Source: an uncultured Prevotellaceae bacterium (GTDB taxonomy: Bacteria; Bacteroidota; Bacteroidia; Bacteroidales; Bacteroidaceae). Taken from it: a DNA stretch of 63,971 bases. Positions 35,555-44,591 of this stretch are shown in pieces. The DNA lies in the NCBI GenBank assembly GCA_902775605.1, contig CACYNE010000010.1:1-63971 (forward strand). The letters are read 5' to 3'. The position numbers and the translations under genes are program-made. The first letter of the stretch is position 1, and the number at the start of each line of letters is the position of its first letter. Under the pieces are notes generated by a model, which did not search any database, was not told the DNA's origin, and saw nothing but the letters and a program-made list of their open reading frames with translations.

Positions 35555-36858
35555 TATTTTTTCTCCGGATTGAACACCAATGCAAATGCGATACCAACTA
35601 CCAGTGCAAAACCAGCAAAGAGGAACCAGCAGGTCTGCCAATCACCCTCAAGGAAACCATTCTCCCAATGACAATACTTATTCACAATCTCTCCAGCGGC
35701 CAGTGTTCCTATCGTAGCACCCAAGCCATTGGTCATCATCATGAATAGTCCCTGGGCAGAAGCCTTAATAGAAGGTTCGCATTCCTGATCCACAAAGATA
35801 CCACCCGACACGTTGAAGAAATCAAAGGCAACACCATAGACAATGCACGATAAGATGAAGAACGTCACACCAGGCACTGCGGGATCACCCACTCCAAAGA
35901 AGCCAAAGCGGAACACCCATGCAAACATTGACATAAGCATAACAACCTTAATGCCAAATCGCTTCAGGAAGAAAGGAATCATCAAAATGCAAAGAGCTTC
36001 ACTTATCTGAGAGATAGAAGTGAGCAACGTAGCGTTATTTGCTGCGAAAGTATCAGCATACTCAGGGATACCCTTAAAACTTGTAATAAAGGGACCTGCA
36101 TAGCCATTGGTCACCTGCAAACACATTCCCAACAAAGCAGAAAAGACAAAGAACAAAGCCATCTGCTTGCGTTTAAACAGTTTGAAAGCATTCAATCCCA
36201 AAGTTTCCATCAGCGAAACCTGACGATTATGCTTCTCGATATGACATTCTGGCAATGAGAAACAATAAGCACAAAGCACAAGACTCAATAAGCCAGAGAC
36301 AAAGAACTGCATATATGTGTATTGGAACTTATGGGCATTGTCTGCCAGCGTAAATCCAAAACCTCCGTCATAGAAAGCGCAGTTAACAAACCACATAGTA
36401 GCAATGAATCCTACCGTTCCCAATACACGAATAGGCGGGAAATCACGAACCGTATCCATGCCATTCTTTTTCAGAATAGTAAAGGCGGCAGTATTGGCAA
36501 GTGCAATAGTAGGCATAAAGAAAGCCACGCTTAATGTATAAAGTAAGATAAACAATGACTTGTCTTGTAATTCATTGCCGAAGCCAGCCTGCATACCTAA
36601 CCACCAGCAACTCAACATGAAACCACCGGCAAGAAGATGGCACAGGCCTAACAAGCGCTGTGGCTGAATATACTTATCTGCCACAATGCCCATAAGTGTA
36701 GGCATAAAGATGCTCACAATACCCTGTATGGCATAAAACCAAGAAATCTTGTCGCCTAATCCGGCTACACCAAGATAGTTGCCCATACAAGTGAGATAGG
36801 CTCCCCACACTGCGAACTCCAAGAAGTTCATCACTGCCAAACGAACTTTAATATTCAT
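35554..36858 (-). CDS. nucleoside:H+ symporter family transporter (MFS)
   Basis: I use ATG 36858 (434 aa) rather than the TTG two codons upstream. Twelve predicted membrane segments and the start KVRLAVMNFLEFAVWGAYLTCMGNYL are typical of NupG/XapB-like nucleoside transporters, as are GIVADKYIQPQRLLGLCHLLAG and the C-terminal FDFFNVSGGIFVDQE. It probably imports nucleosides by proton symport. It is coupled to rsmE by a one-base overlap and lies 20 nt after the 72-aa gene. Confidence 0.85.
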   Translation of the reverse strand: MNIKVRLAVMNFLEFAVWGAYLTCMGNYLGVAGLGDKISWFYAIQGIVSIFMPTLMGIVADKYIQPQRLLGLCHLLAGGFMLSCWWLGMQAGFGNELQDKSLFILLYTLSVAFFMPTIALANTAAFTILKKNGMDTVRDFPPIRVLGTVGFIATMWFVNCAFYDGGFGFTLADNAHKFQYTYMQFFVSGLLSLVLCAYCFSLPECHIEKHNRQVSLMETLGLNAFKLFKRKQMALFFVFSALLGMCLQVTNGYAGPFITSFKGIPEYADTFAANNATLLTSISQISEALCILMIPFFLKRFGIKVVMLMSMFAWVFRFGFFGVGDPAVPGVTFFILSCIVYGVAFDFFNVSGGIFVDQECEPSIKASAQGLFMMMTNGLGATIGTLAAGEIVNKYCHWENGFLEGDWQTCWFLFAGFALVVGIAFALVFNPEKK

Positions 36859-36878
36859 AATCAAAAAAGGTTTTAGTT

Positions 36879-37097
36879 TTATTCTATCATCATATCATTA
36901 TGAAAGGCACGAAGCCCTCCTTCTATATCTCTTTTCAGAATGATGTCTCCACTCATCCACTCCGTATGTTCTATCTCGTGGGTCAAGGGGAAACACGAAG
37001 TCACCAATCCATCTTCCAGTTCAACGACGCAGAATCTCGATATTTTCCCGTTTTCCAAGAGCACTCTGTGTGCTGCTATCCGTCTGTTCTTCCTCAT
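36879..37097 (-). CDS. small conserved hypothetical protein, 72 aa
   Basis: A 72-aa protein with RRIAAHRVLLENGKISRFCVVELEDG and FPLTHEIEHTEWMSGDIIL. I recall a small Bacteroidales family of this pattern, a probable beta-barrel with a TEW motif, always near DUF4296 or similar genes. Its first 77 nt overlap the 3' end of the DUF4296 gene in another frame. The function is unknown. The conserved-looking core argues that it is real and not a shadow. Confidence 0.65.
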   Translation of the reverse strand: MRKNRRIAAHRVLLENGKISRFCVVELEDGLVTSCFPLTHEIEHTEWMSGDIILKRDIEGGLRAFHNDMMIE

Positions 37098-37875
37098 GTT
37101 TCTTGTGGAATCTGATTAACTGAATATTATTCAGGAACAGCAACCTTGTTGTCGTCGTTCTCTGATTACCTTCACCAAGATAGAAGAATCCTCTCATATC
37201 ATTTATCTGATGGTCGCGAAGTTCTGGGATTTCTGGTATTCTCAATTGATTGAGACCTACTGTCATGAATCTAAGATTCCTACTAATGGTTGTGTCATTA
37301 TCATAGGTAACAGCGAGATAAAGATATCCTTCTCTCACACCGTCCTGATACATATAGTCAGACATAAACTGCATCAAGAAACTATCACCAGGTTTATAGG
37401 TCGTGTCTACATCGATTGTAAACTCCCACCTATTGTAAGGAGGCAGTGGCATCATAGCCAATACAGTCTTCTCGGCCCAGATATTAGCTGTGTCACCAGT
37501 AGCATTCAGTGAAGCATACTTACCTATCTCACCTTCTGTAGCACCTAATAGCAGAGCCTGTTCTTCCAGTCTTTCCGCCACACGTGTATAGATATCTACA
37601 AAACGATCAGCACGTGTGTAGTAATATATCAATGAAGAATCAAACTGCGCCTTAGTATAGCCATGTTTCTGCAGAACGGATTCGATATATAAGGCTTGCC
37701 TATAATTAGATTCCTCGTAAGTGCCTTCACCCTTGTCAGCCACAGCCCTGGCCAGATGATAATCCACCAAGATATCCTCCATGTCATCAGGCTGGATGAA
37801 CTCACTGGGGGTTCCAGGCTTACAAGACCCAACCAGCAGAGCAATACCTACTATAATGCCCCAAGGTTTAATCAC
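37021..37875 (-). CDS. DUF4296 lipoprotein
   Basis: A lipoprotein signal (LLVGSC, Cys18) is followed by the DUF4296 helical domain at about 28-115 (MEDILVDYHLARAVADKG... YIESVLQKHGYTKAQFDSSLIYY). A beta-rich C-terminal half follows. No function is established for the family. In Bacteroidales it regularly follows lspA, as here (overlap of 8 nt), which hints at an envelope role. Confidence 0.85.
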   Translation of the reverse strand: MIKPWGIIVGIALLVGSCKPGTPSEFIQPDDMEDILVDYHLARAVADKGEGTYEESNYRQALYIESVLQKHGYTKAQFDSSLIYYYTRADRFVDIYTRVAERLEEQALLLGATEGEIGKYASLNATGDTANIWAEKTVLAMMPLPPYNRWEFTIDVDTTYKPGDSFLMQFMSDYMYQDGVREGYLYLAVTYDNDTTISRNLRFMTVGLNQLRIPEIPELRDHQINDMRGFFYLGEGNQRTTTTRLLFLNNIQLIRFHKKHEEEQTDSSTQSALGKRENIEILRR

Positions 37876-38467
37876 TTTTCTTAGATAAAAGGCTCAAATC
37901 TTTTCTATAAACAAGTATCAGCAAAGCTACACCTATGGTAATAGCAGCATCAGCAATGTTCCATATAAACGTGAACGGCAGTTCAAACATATCGACAACA
38001 CGTCCCTCAAGGAAACCCGCATAATGTCCTTCACCTGCGAGCCCAACAAACTGGCTGACGTCGTAATATGTTGAGGTTGTGAAGCAAAGACCATAGAAGA
38101 GGCTGTCAATCAGATTTCCTGCAGCACCGGCAAGTATCAATGCCAAAGAAAGGTAAAACCCACGACTAATCTCTTCTTTCTTTGTGAGTATCCACATGTA
38201 ATAACCCACAAAAACGATAGCAACAAGACGGAAAAGCGTAAGGAACACCTTGCTTCCAAACAATTGCATGCCACCTGCAGCACCGTTATTCTCAATAAAA
38301 GTCATACGGAACCACGTGATGTCGAATGCAGTCCATTCACACACCGTCTCCCCGATGCTCATATGGGTTTTCACCCAAATCTTCACAATCTGGTCAACCA
38401 ATAGAATGATGGCGACGACAATCATCGCCATCATTCCATTCGATACAGACACTTTCGCGTTGCTCAC
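37868..38467 (-). CDS. lspA: lipoprotein signal peptidase
   Basis: LspA cleaves prolipoprotein signal peptides after lipid attachment. Four membrane segments and the family motifs are present: FIENNGAAGG, AGNLIDSLFYG (first catalytic Asp) and FIWNIADAAITIG (second Asp). The loop after AGNLID is longer than in E. coli, as is usual in Bacteroidales, giving 199 aa. The start overlaps the dksA-like gene by 4 nt. Confidence 0.95.
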   Translation of the reverse strand: MSNAKVSVSNGMMAMIVVAIILLVDQIVKIWVKTHMSIGETVCEWTAFDITWFRMTFIENNGAAGGMQLFGSKVFLTLFRLVAIVFVGYYMWILTKKEEISRGFYLSLALILAGAAGNLIDSLFYGLCFTTSTYYDVSQFVGLAGEGHYAGFLEGRVVDMFELPFTFIWNIADAAITIGVALLILVYRKDLSLLSKKSD

Positions 38468-38850
38468 TTCTTTTTCTTTTCCAGTTGTTTTGACTCAACA
38501 CTCAACGTAGCATGAGGTACCGCACGCAGACGCTCTGCAGGAATCAGTTTTCCTGTAATGCGATCAATGCCATAGGTCTTATTCTCGATACGTACCAATG
38601 CGGCCTTGAGTCCTTGAATAAACTTCTGCTGACGTGCAGCAAACTGAATCAGGTCTTCCTTTGACTGCGTTGCACTACCCTCTTCCAAAGCCTTGTAAGT
38701 GGGTGATGTATCATCTACGTCGTTCGAGTCCTGATTGGTCAGCGACGCCATCATCTGGTCATAGTCACGCTTAGCCAGAGCCAGCTTCTCATTGATTATC
38801 TGACGGAACTCCTCGAGTTCCTTATCAGTATAGCGCAATTTTTCCGCCAT
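38464..38850 (-). CDS. TraR/DksA family protein without zinc-finger cysteines
   Basis: The protein has a coiled-coil N-terminal part (residues 8-100) and the C-terminal KTYGIDRITGKLIPAERLRAVPHATLS typical of the family. DksA binds the RNA polymerase secondary channel and assists ppGpp. No Cys occurs anywhere in the 128 residues, so the usual C4 zinc finger cannot form. It lies 5 nt after ileS and overlaps lspA by 4 nt. Confidence 0.88.
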   Translation of the reverse strand: MAEKLRYTDKELEEFRQIINEKLALAKRDYDQMMASLTNQDSNDVDDTSPTYKALEEGSATQSKEDLIQFAARQQKFIQGLKAALVRIENKTYGIDRITGKLIPAERLRAVPHATLSVESKQLEKKKK

Positions 38851-38855
38851 AAGTC

Positions 38856-41800
38856 TTAAGATTTAGTAATATGAATGTTTAGATTAAAGTCATCAAATTC
38901 TACAGACTGACCGTCATTGGCTTCAAGCTTAATCTCATCAGCCAACACCTGACGGGCGATGTAATCGCCAAAGGCCTCAACCGCTTTTGTTGCAGCCTCA
39001 TTAGGTTCAATGCTTACACGGATGCGGTCTGTAATCTCCAGTCCACTCTTCTTACGGATGTTTTGGATGCGGTTCACCAGTTCACGAGCCATACCCTCGT
39101 TACGCAGTTCATCAGTAAGCGTGATATCGAGTGCCACAGTCAGGTTTCCCTCATTGCCCATCAGCCAACCAGGAATATCCTCGCTGATGATATCGACGTC
39201 GGCAGCCTCAACAGTGAGATCTTGTCCTTCCACGTTGATGGTGATGACACCGTCTTTCTCTAACTGAGCAATCTGCTCCTGCGAGAGTGCATCCATCTGG
39301 GCGGCAACACCCTTCATCAGTTTGCCAAACTTCTTACCCATAGTACGGAAGTTACACTTTACCTTCTTGACCAGAACACCCTGACCTTCAACGAATTTCA
39401 CTTCCTTCACATTTACTTCCTGCAAGAAGATTTGCTTCACGCTTTCTATAGCAAGACGCTGAGCCTCATCCACAGGAGGAATCATCAGAGTCTGCAGAGG
39501 CTGCTTCACTTTCAGGCTCTCCTTACGACGCAGGGCCAGCACAATAGTGGTGATGCGCTGAGCAATCTCCATACGCTGCTCCAGGTCTGTATTCACCAGT
39601 GACATATTGGCAACGGGGAACTTCTCCAAGTGTACGCTATCCAGTTCACCACCCATATCACAATAGATACGGTCAGCGAAGAAAGGTGCAAACGGAGCCA
39701 GGAGTTTTGATATTGTCATCAAGCACTCATACAGAGTCTGATAGGCAGCCAATTTATCCTCATCCATCTCTTTACCCCAGAAGCGCTTCTTGTTCAGACG
39801 CACATACCAGTTAGAGAGGTCTTCATCCACAAATTTATCGATGAGTCGGCCTGCACGTGTGGGATCATAGCCGTTCATTTCAGCCTCAACACCCTTCACC
39901 AATGAATTCAGACATGACAGGATCCAACGGTCAAACTCTGGACGCTTTTCCACAGGAATCTGTGGCGTTGCAGGATCAAAGTTATCTACGTTGGCATACA
40001 TCGCAAAGAGCGAGTATGTATTATATAAGGTGCCAAAGAACTTACGGCTTACCTCAGCCACACCCTCTGGGTCGAACTTCAGGTTATCCCAAGGCTCAGA
40101 GTTGGTCATCATATAGAAGCGCACTGCATCAGAGCCATATTTCTCAATCATCTCAAAGGGATTAATCACGTTGCCCACATGCTTCGACATCTTATTACCT
40201 TTGGCATCGAGCACCAAACCGCTGGAGATAACGTTCTTAAAGGCTACCGAGTCAAAAATCATCGTAGCGATGGCATGAAGTGTAAAGAACCAGCCACGGG
40301 TCTGGTCAACACCCTCGTTGATAAAGTCGGCAGGGAAAGCCTTCTTCTCATCAATCAGTTCCTTATTCTCGAAGGGATAGTGAATCTGAGCGTAAGGCAT
40401 TGAACCAGAGTCAAACCAAACGTCAATCAGGTCACTCTCGCGCTTCATGGGCTTACCACTTTCACTTACCAGCATGATATAATCCACATAAGGACGATGC
40501 AAGTCAATCTTGTCGTAGTTCTCCTTCGACATATCACCAGGCACGAAACCTTTTTCTTTCAGCGGATTGTTTGCCATCACACCAGCAGCCACGGCCTTCT
40601 CAATCTCATTGTAGAGTTCCTCTACGCTACCGATGCACTTCTCATCACCATCCTCGCTACGCCAGATAGGCAAAGGAGTACCCCAGAAGCGTGAACGGCT
40701 CAGGTTCCAGTCATTCAGGTTGTCCAGCCAGTTACCGAAACGGCCGGTACCTGTTGACTCAGGCTGCCAATTGATGGTCTTGTTCAGTTCGCTCATGCGC
40801 TCCTTCATCGACGAGCTCTTGATGAACCAAGAGTCAAGAGGATAGTAGAGCACGGGCTTATCCGTACGCCAGCAGTGAGGATAGTTATGCACATGCTTCT
40901 CAATCTTAAAGGCTTTTCCTTCAGCCTTCAAGTCCATACAGATAGAGATATCCAGTGTTTCATCCTTGTCTGTGAGATTCTCATCATAAGCATTCTTCAC
41001 GTAGCGACCGGCATACTTGCCCCACTTCTCCACGTCAACATACTTGCTCACGAAGTCAGCATCAAGATCCTCTATCACGAAGTACTTACCCTGCAAATCA
41101 ACAACAGGACGCTCAGCACCCTTCTTGTCAATCAGCACGATAGGACAGATACCAGCCTTCTTGGCAACGAAAGCGTCATCAGCACCGAAGTTGGGAGCGA
41201 TATGTACGATACCAGCACCATCCTCTGTCGTGACATAGTCACCAGGAATGACGCGGAAAGCGTCACCCATCGGTTTAATCATGGGCAACAACTGCTCATA
41301 TTCCATACCGACGAGGCCAGTACCTTTATATCGAGCCACCATGCGATATGGCAGAAACTTCTCACCTTTCTTATATTCAGGCATCTCGCCGCCGTCCGTA
41401 ATCTCGGCAGCTGTATCAAAATAAGCAGCCACACGAGCCTCTGCCATCACCACTGTAATCTTCTCAGCAGTATAGGGGTTGTAAGTCTGCAAAGCCACAT
41501 AGTCAATTTTCGGACCTACGCAGAGAGCAGAGTTAGCAGCAAGTGTCCAAGGAGTGGTCGTCCAGGCCATAAAGTAAGGAGTACCCCAATTCTCTGCAAA
41601 CTCAGCGAACTCAGGATGCTCATCATTCAATTTCACCTTGAACAGTGCAGTACAAGTTGTATCCTTCACGTCACGATAGCAGCCAGGCTGATTCAACTCA
41701 TGTGAAGAAAGACCAGTACCTGCGGCAGGACTATACGGCTGAATGGTATAGCCCTTATACAGCAGCCCCTTGTTATAGAACTGCTTCAGCAGCCACCACA

Positions 41801-42296
41801 AGGTCTCAATATACTTATTATCGTAAGTAATATAAGGATTATCAAGGTCAACGAAGTAGCCCATCTTCTCTGTCAGTTCACGCCACTCGGCGGTGAACAT
41901 CATCACATTCTCACGACACTTCTTATTATAATCCTCAGTTGAGATGTATTTCTCACTTTCTTTATTGTCAATGTCCGCCTTGGTGATACCCAATTCCTTC
42001 TCGACGCCCAACTCCACGGGCAGTCCATGAGTATCCCAACCAGCCTTACGCTTCACTTGGAAGCCCTGCATAGTCTTATAGCGGTTGAAGGCATCTTTGA
42101 TGCTTCGAGCCAGCACGTGATGGATTCCAGGATGGCCGTTAGCCGAGGGAGGTCCCTCAAAGAATACAAACTGAGGACAACCCTCACGTTCATCTATGCT
42201 GCGATGAAAGATATCTTCCTTCATCCACTTCTCTAGAATCTCGTTATTCACCTTCGTCAGGTTCAAGCCGTTGTGTTCGGCAAATCTCTTAGCCAT
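38856..42296 (-). CDS. ileS: isoleucyl-tRNA synthetase
   Basis: This class I synthetase charges tRNA-Ile. The HIGH-type motif is HPGIHH (55-60) and the KMSKS-type motif is KGNKMSKHVGN. The editing domain lies between them (TTTPWTLAANSALCVGP, then the DDAF region), and the C-terminus carries an anticodon-binding domain with FIEDL-like extensions. At 1146 aa with KMSKH it looks like the long, eukaryote-like IleS type, which is known to be less sensitive to mupirocin; that subtype call is inference. It leads an operon running to 34378. Confidence 0.95.
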   Translation of the reverse strand: MAKRFAEHNGLNLTKVNNEILEKWMKEDIFHRSIDEREGCPQFVFFEGPPSANGHPGIHHVLARSIKDAFNRYKTMQGFQVKRKAGWDTHGLPVELGVEKELGITKADIDNKESEKYISTEDYNKKCRENVMMFTAEWRELTEKMGYFVDLDNPYITYDNKYIETLWWLLKQFYNKGLLYKGYTIQPYSPAAGTGLSSHELNQPGCYRDVKDTTCTALFKVKLNDEHPEFAEFAENWGTPYFMAWTTTPWTLAANSALCVGPKIDYVALQTYNPYTAEKITVVMAEARVAAYFDTAAEITDGGEMPEYKKGEKFLPYRMVARYKGTGLVGMEYEQLLPMIKPMGDAFRVIPGDYVTTEDGAGIVHIAPNFGADDAFVAKKAGICPIVLIDKKGAERPVVDLQGKYFVIEDLDADFVSKYVDVEKWGKYAGRYVKNAYDENLTDKDETLDISICMDLKAEGKAFKIEKHVHNYPHCWRTDKPVLYYPLDSWFIKSSSMKERMSELNKTINWQPESTGTGRFGNWLDNLNDWNLSRSRFWGTPLPIWRSEDGDEKCIGSVEELYNEIEKAVAAGVMANNPLKEKGFVPGDMSKENYDKIDLHRPYVDYIMLVSESGKPMKRESDLIDVWFDSGSMPYAQIHYPFENKELIDEKKAFPADFINEGVDQTRGWFFTLHAIATMIFDSVAFKNVISSGLVLDAKGNKMSKHVGNVINPFEMIEKYGSDAVRFYMMTNSEPWDNLKFDPEGVAEVSRKFFGTLYNTYSLFAMYANVDNFDPATPQIPVEKRPEFDRWILSCLNSLVKGVEAEMNGYDPTRAGRLIDKFVDEDLSNWYVRLNKKRFWGKEMDEDKLAAYQTLYECLMTISKLLAPFAPFFADRIYCDMGGELDSVHLEKFPVANMSLVNTDLEQRMEIAQRITTIVLALRRKESLKVKQPLQTLMIPPVDEAQRLAIESVKQIFLQEVNVKEVKFVEGQGVLVKKVKCNFRTMGKKFGKLMKGVAAQMDALSQEQIAQLEKDGVITINVEGQDLTVEAADVDIISEDIPGWLMGNEGNLTVALDITLTDELRNEGMARELVNRIQNIRKKSGLEITDRIRVSIEPNEAATKAVEAFGDYIARQVLADEIKLEANDGQSVEFDDFNLNIHITKS

Positions 42297-42328
42297 ATAT
42301 AATAAGTACTTATTTTAATTTTGACGTG

Positions 42329-42360
42329 CAAAGGTACGAAAATATTTTGTAACAACCAAA
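42329..42360 (-). promoter_or_regulatory. promoter of the ileS operon
   Basis: Minus strand: TTTG (42357-42360), 20-nt spacer, TACCTTTG (42329-42336). It interlocks with the divergent uxuA promoter. Confidence 0.82.
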
Positions 42361-42376
42361 TTTTTCACTATCTTTG
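42346..42376 (+). promoter_or_regulatory. promoter of uxuA
   Basis: TTTG (42346-42349), 19-nt spacer, TATCTTTG (42369-42376). Its -33 box lies within the spacer of the ileS promoter and vice versa. Confidence 0.8.
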
Positions 42377-42422
42377 CACTCAAATTCAAAATGAAGCATC
42401 AAAAAACCGAAAACAAAGAATT

Positions 42423-43676
42423 ATGGAAAGAACATGGAGATGGTTTGGCAAGAAGGACAAGATTACTCTTGCACAACTGAGACAAATCGGAGTTGAGGGT
42501 ATTGTTACCGCCCTGCACGACGTACCTCTAGGTGAGGTGTGGACTCGCGAGAAGATTCGCGACCTGCGTGAGTACATCGAGAGCTACGGCATGCGCTGGA
42601 GCGTGGTTGAGAGTCTGCCCGTAGTCGAGACAATCAAATACGGCGGTCCCGACCGCGACCACCAGATCGAGGTTTATAAGGAGAGTCTGCGCAACCTGGC
42701 AGCAGAGGGCATCCACTGCATCTGCTACAACTTTATGCCTGTGCTCGACTGGGCTCGTACCGATTTGTTCCACGACAATCCAAACGGTGCTACCAACCTG
42801 TACTTCAACTATGCCGAGTTTGCTTATTTCGACATCTATATTCTGAAGCGTCCAGGTGCTCGCGAGGAGTGGGAGAAGTTCCAGTTCCCCGAGGGTTGGG
42901 GCCAGGGCCGCAGCGTCATCGCCGAGTGCGACGAACTAGCCAAGACCATGACACCCGAGAAGGATCACAAGTTGGTAGAGAACATCGTTATCAAGACCCA
43001 GGGCTTTGTATCAGGCAACTTCAGCGAGAATGACGAGGCCCCCATCCAGAAGTTCCGCGAGTTCCTCGACCTCTACAAAGGTATCGACAAGGCTAAATTG
43101 CGCGCCAACATGAAGTACTTCCTCGAGGCCATCATGCCTGTTTGTGAAGAGTGCAATATGAACATGTGCGTTCACCCCGACGATCCCCCCATCGAGATTC
43201 TCGGTCTTCCACGCATCGTGCGTACAGAGGAGGATATCCAGTGGTTCCTCGATGCTGTGCCCAACAAGCATAACGGACTCACCTTCTGCGCAGGCTCACT
43301 TTCTGCAGGCGCCTATAACAATGTGGTTGAGCTGGCTAAGAAATTTGCATCGCGCACACACTTCGTTCACCTGCGTTCGTGCCACATCTTCCCCAATGGC
43401 GACTTCACCGAGGCCAGCCACCTGGGCGGCCGTGCCGATCTGATTGAGCTGTGCCGCATCTTCGAGAAGGAGAACCCAGAGTTGCCTATGCGTGTGGACC
43501 ACGGCATGACATTTACCGACGAGCCCGGTGGTATCATGGACGAGAGCAGCCACGGCCACAACGCCGGCTATACCCTTCTGGGCCGCATGTTCGCCATGGG
43601 ACAGGTACAAGGAATCCTTGCCACCGTTGACCGCGAACTGGGCATTGAATACAAGCAGCCCGGTTTCTTTGACTAA
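42423..43676 (+). CDS. uxuA: mannonate dehydratase
   Basis: UxuA dehydrates D-mannonate to 2-keto-3-deoxygluconate in glucuronate breakdown. The start at 42423 (417 aa, MERTWRWFGKKD) follows the promoter; the longer frame has no similarity. Motifs include YNFMPVLDWARTDL, the metal ligands in NMCVHPDDPP and FVHLRSCH, and MRVDHGMTFTDE. It stands alone, without uxaC or a mannonate oxidoreductase beside it. Its control is likely linked to ileS only through shared promoter DNA. Confidence 0.95.
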   Translation: MERTWRWFGKKDKITLAQLRQIGVEGIVTALHDVPLGEVWTREKIRDLREYIESYGMRWSVVESLPVVETIKYGGPDRDHQIEVYKESLRNLAAEGIHCICYNFMPVLDWARTDLFHDNPNGATNLYFNYAEFAYFDIYILKRPGAREEWEKFQFPEGWGQGRSVIAECDELAKTMTPEKDHKLVENIVIKTQGFVSGNFSENDEAPIQKFREFLDLYKGIDKAKLRANMKYFLEAIMPVCEECNMNMCVHPDDPPIEILGLPRIVRTEEDIQWFLDAVPNKHNGLTFCAGSLSAGAYNNVVELAKKFASRTHFVHLRSCHIFPNGDFTEASHLGGRADLIELCRIFEKENPELPMRVDHGMTFTDEPGGIMDESSHGHNAGYTLLGRMFAMGQVQGILATVDRELGIEYKQPGFFD

Positions 43677-43685
43677 ATCGTTTTT

Positions 43686-43765
43686 CATGGCCTGACAAAC
43701 GCACCTTCCTGATATTTATCTTTGAATAAATACCACAAGAAGGGCCCAGCGTTTTTCAGGCCATG
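43686..43765. other. long interrupted hairpin after uxuA
   Basis: CATGGCCTG (43686-43694) pairs with CAGGCCATG (43757-43765), and AAACGC (43097 in frame terms, 43697-43702) pairs with GCGTTT (43749-43754). A small inner stem (ATTTAT/ATAAAT) lies between them. No clear T run follows, so this may be a structured 3' end, a weak terminator or a small non-coding element. The remainder of the 43677-43925 gap holds the sigma promoter. Confidence 0.5.
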
Positions 43766-43806
43766 ATACTTTTCTTCAAATAAACCAGTAAAAAAACGAC
43801 GAAAAA

Positions 43807-43838
43807 TTTGGTCGTTAGGATTATTTTACCTACTTTTG
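43807..43838 (+). promoter_or_regulatory. promoter of the second ECF sigma gene
   Basis: TTTG (43807-43810), 20-nt spacer, TACTTTTG (43831-43838). Confidence 0.78.
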
Positions 43839-43925
43839 CAGCCGATAACCCTATTTAATAACTCTTTAAAACCAATATTATTGCCTATCGAAACAAAATT
43901 TACTTCATAAAAAATTATTAAACAT

Positions 43926-44525
43926 ATGAAGAATTTTGAAGGAGTGACCGACGAATCGTTGGCTCTGCTCTACGTTCAAGGCAACAATCGTGCGTTCGAT
44001 GAGTTATTGAATCGCAGTCAGACCAAATTGTTTACCTACATCATGTTCGTGGTTCACGATCATGACATTGCTGACGACATCTTCCAAGATACGTTTGTCA
44101 AGGCCATTACCAAGCTCCAGAATGGACTCTACACCAATTCCGGTAAGTTCATGTTCTGGCTGACTCGTATTGCCCACAACTGTATCATGGATTGGTATCG
44201 TGCACAGCAGGCAAGTCATATTGTGGAGGTCAACAAGGACAATGACATACAGAACCTAAAGGGTGCTACTCCCATAGATATCTGTCGTGAGACCGAAATG
44301 GTCAACAACCAGGTGCTGCGTGATATCAAGAAGATGGTAGATGCACTTCCTGCCCCCCAACGCGAGGTTGTCTATATGCGCTATTACCAGGAGTTGTCGT
44401 TCAAAGAGATTGCCGAGTTGACAGGTGTCAGCATCAACACCGCACTGGGACGCATGCGTTACGCCCTCATCAACCTTCGCCATCTGGCAAAGGAAAACAA
44501 GATTGAGTTAGCCCTTTGTGGATAA
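43926..44525 (+). CDS. ECF-type RNA polymerase sigma factor
   Basis: A 199-aa sigma-70 protein with region 2 (HDHDIADDIFQDTFVKAI, KFMFWLTRIAHNCIMDWYR) and region 4 (LPAPQREVVYMRYYQELSFKEIAELTGVSINTALGRMRYAL). No anti-sigma gene is adjacent. It has a full vegetative promoter and a leader of about 80 nt. The Bacteroidales subgroup with this region-4 sequence often acts in stress or nutrient responses, but its targets cannot be inferred here. It converges on rpe. Confidence 0.93.
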   Translation: MKNFEGVTDESLALLYVQGNNRAFDELLNRSQTKLFTYIMFVVHDHDIADDIFQDTFVKAITKLQNGLYTNSGKFMFWLTRIAHNCIMDWYRAQQASHIVEVNKDNDIQNLKGATPIDICRETEMVNNQVLRDIKKMVDALPAPQREVVYMRYYQELSFKEIAELTGVSINTALGRMRYALINLRHLAKENKIELALCG

Positions 44526-44567
44526 AAAATATCGTTATAACGGTATCGCAACGATGCCGTTATAACG
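44526..44567 (-). terminator. terminator of the rpe operon
   Basis: A 16-bp stem with one G-T pair (44533-44548 with 44552-44567, 3-nt loop) is followed on the minus strand by ATATTTTTTATC. It lies between the convergent sigma and rpe genes and may serve both. Confidence 0.8.
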
Positions 44568-44591
44568 AACAATGGGGTTTGCCGTGGACCA

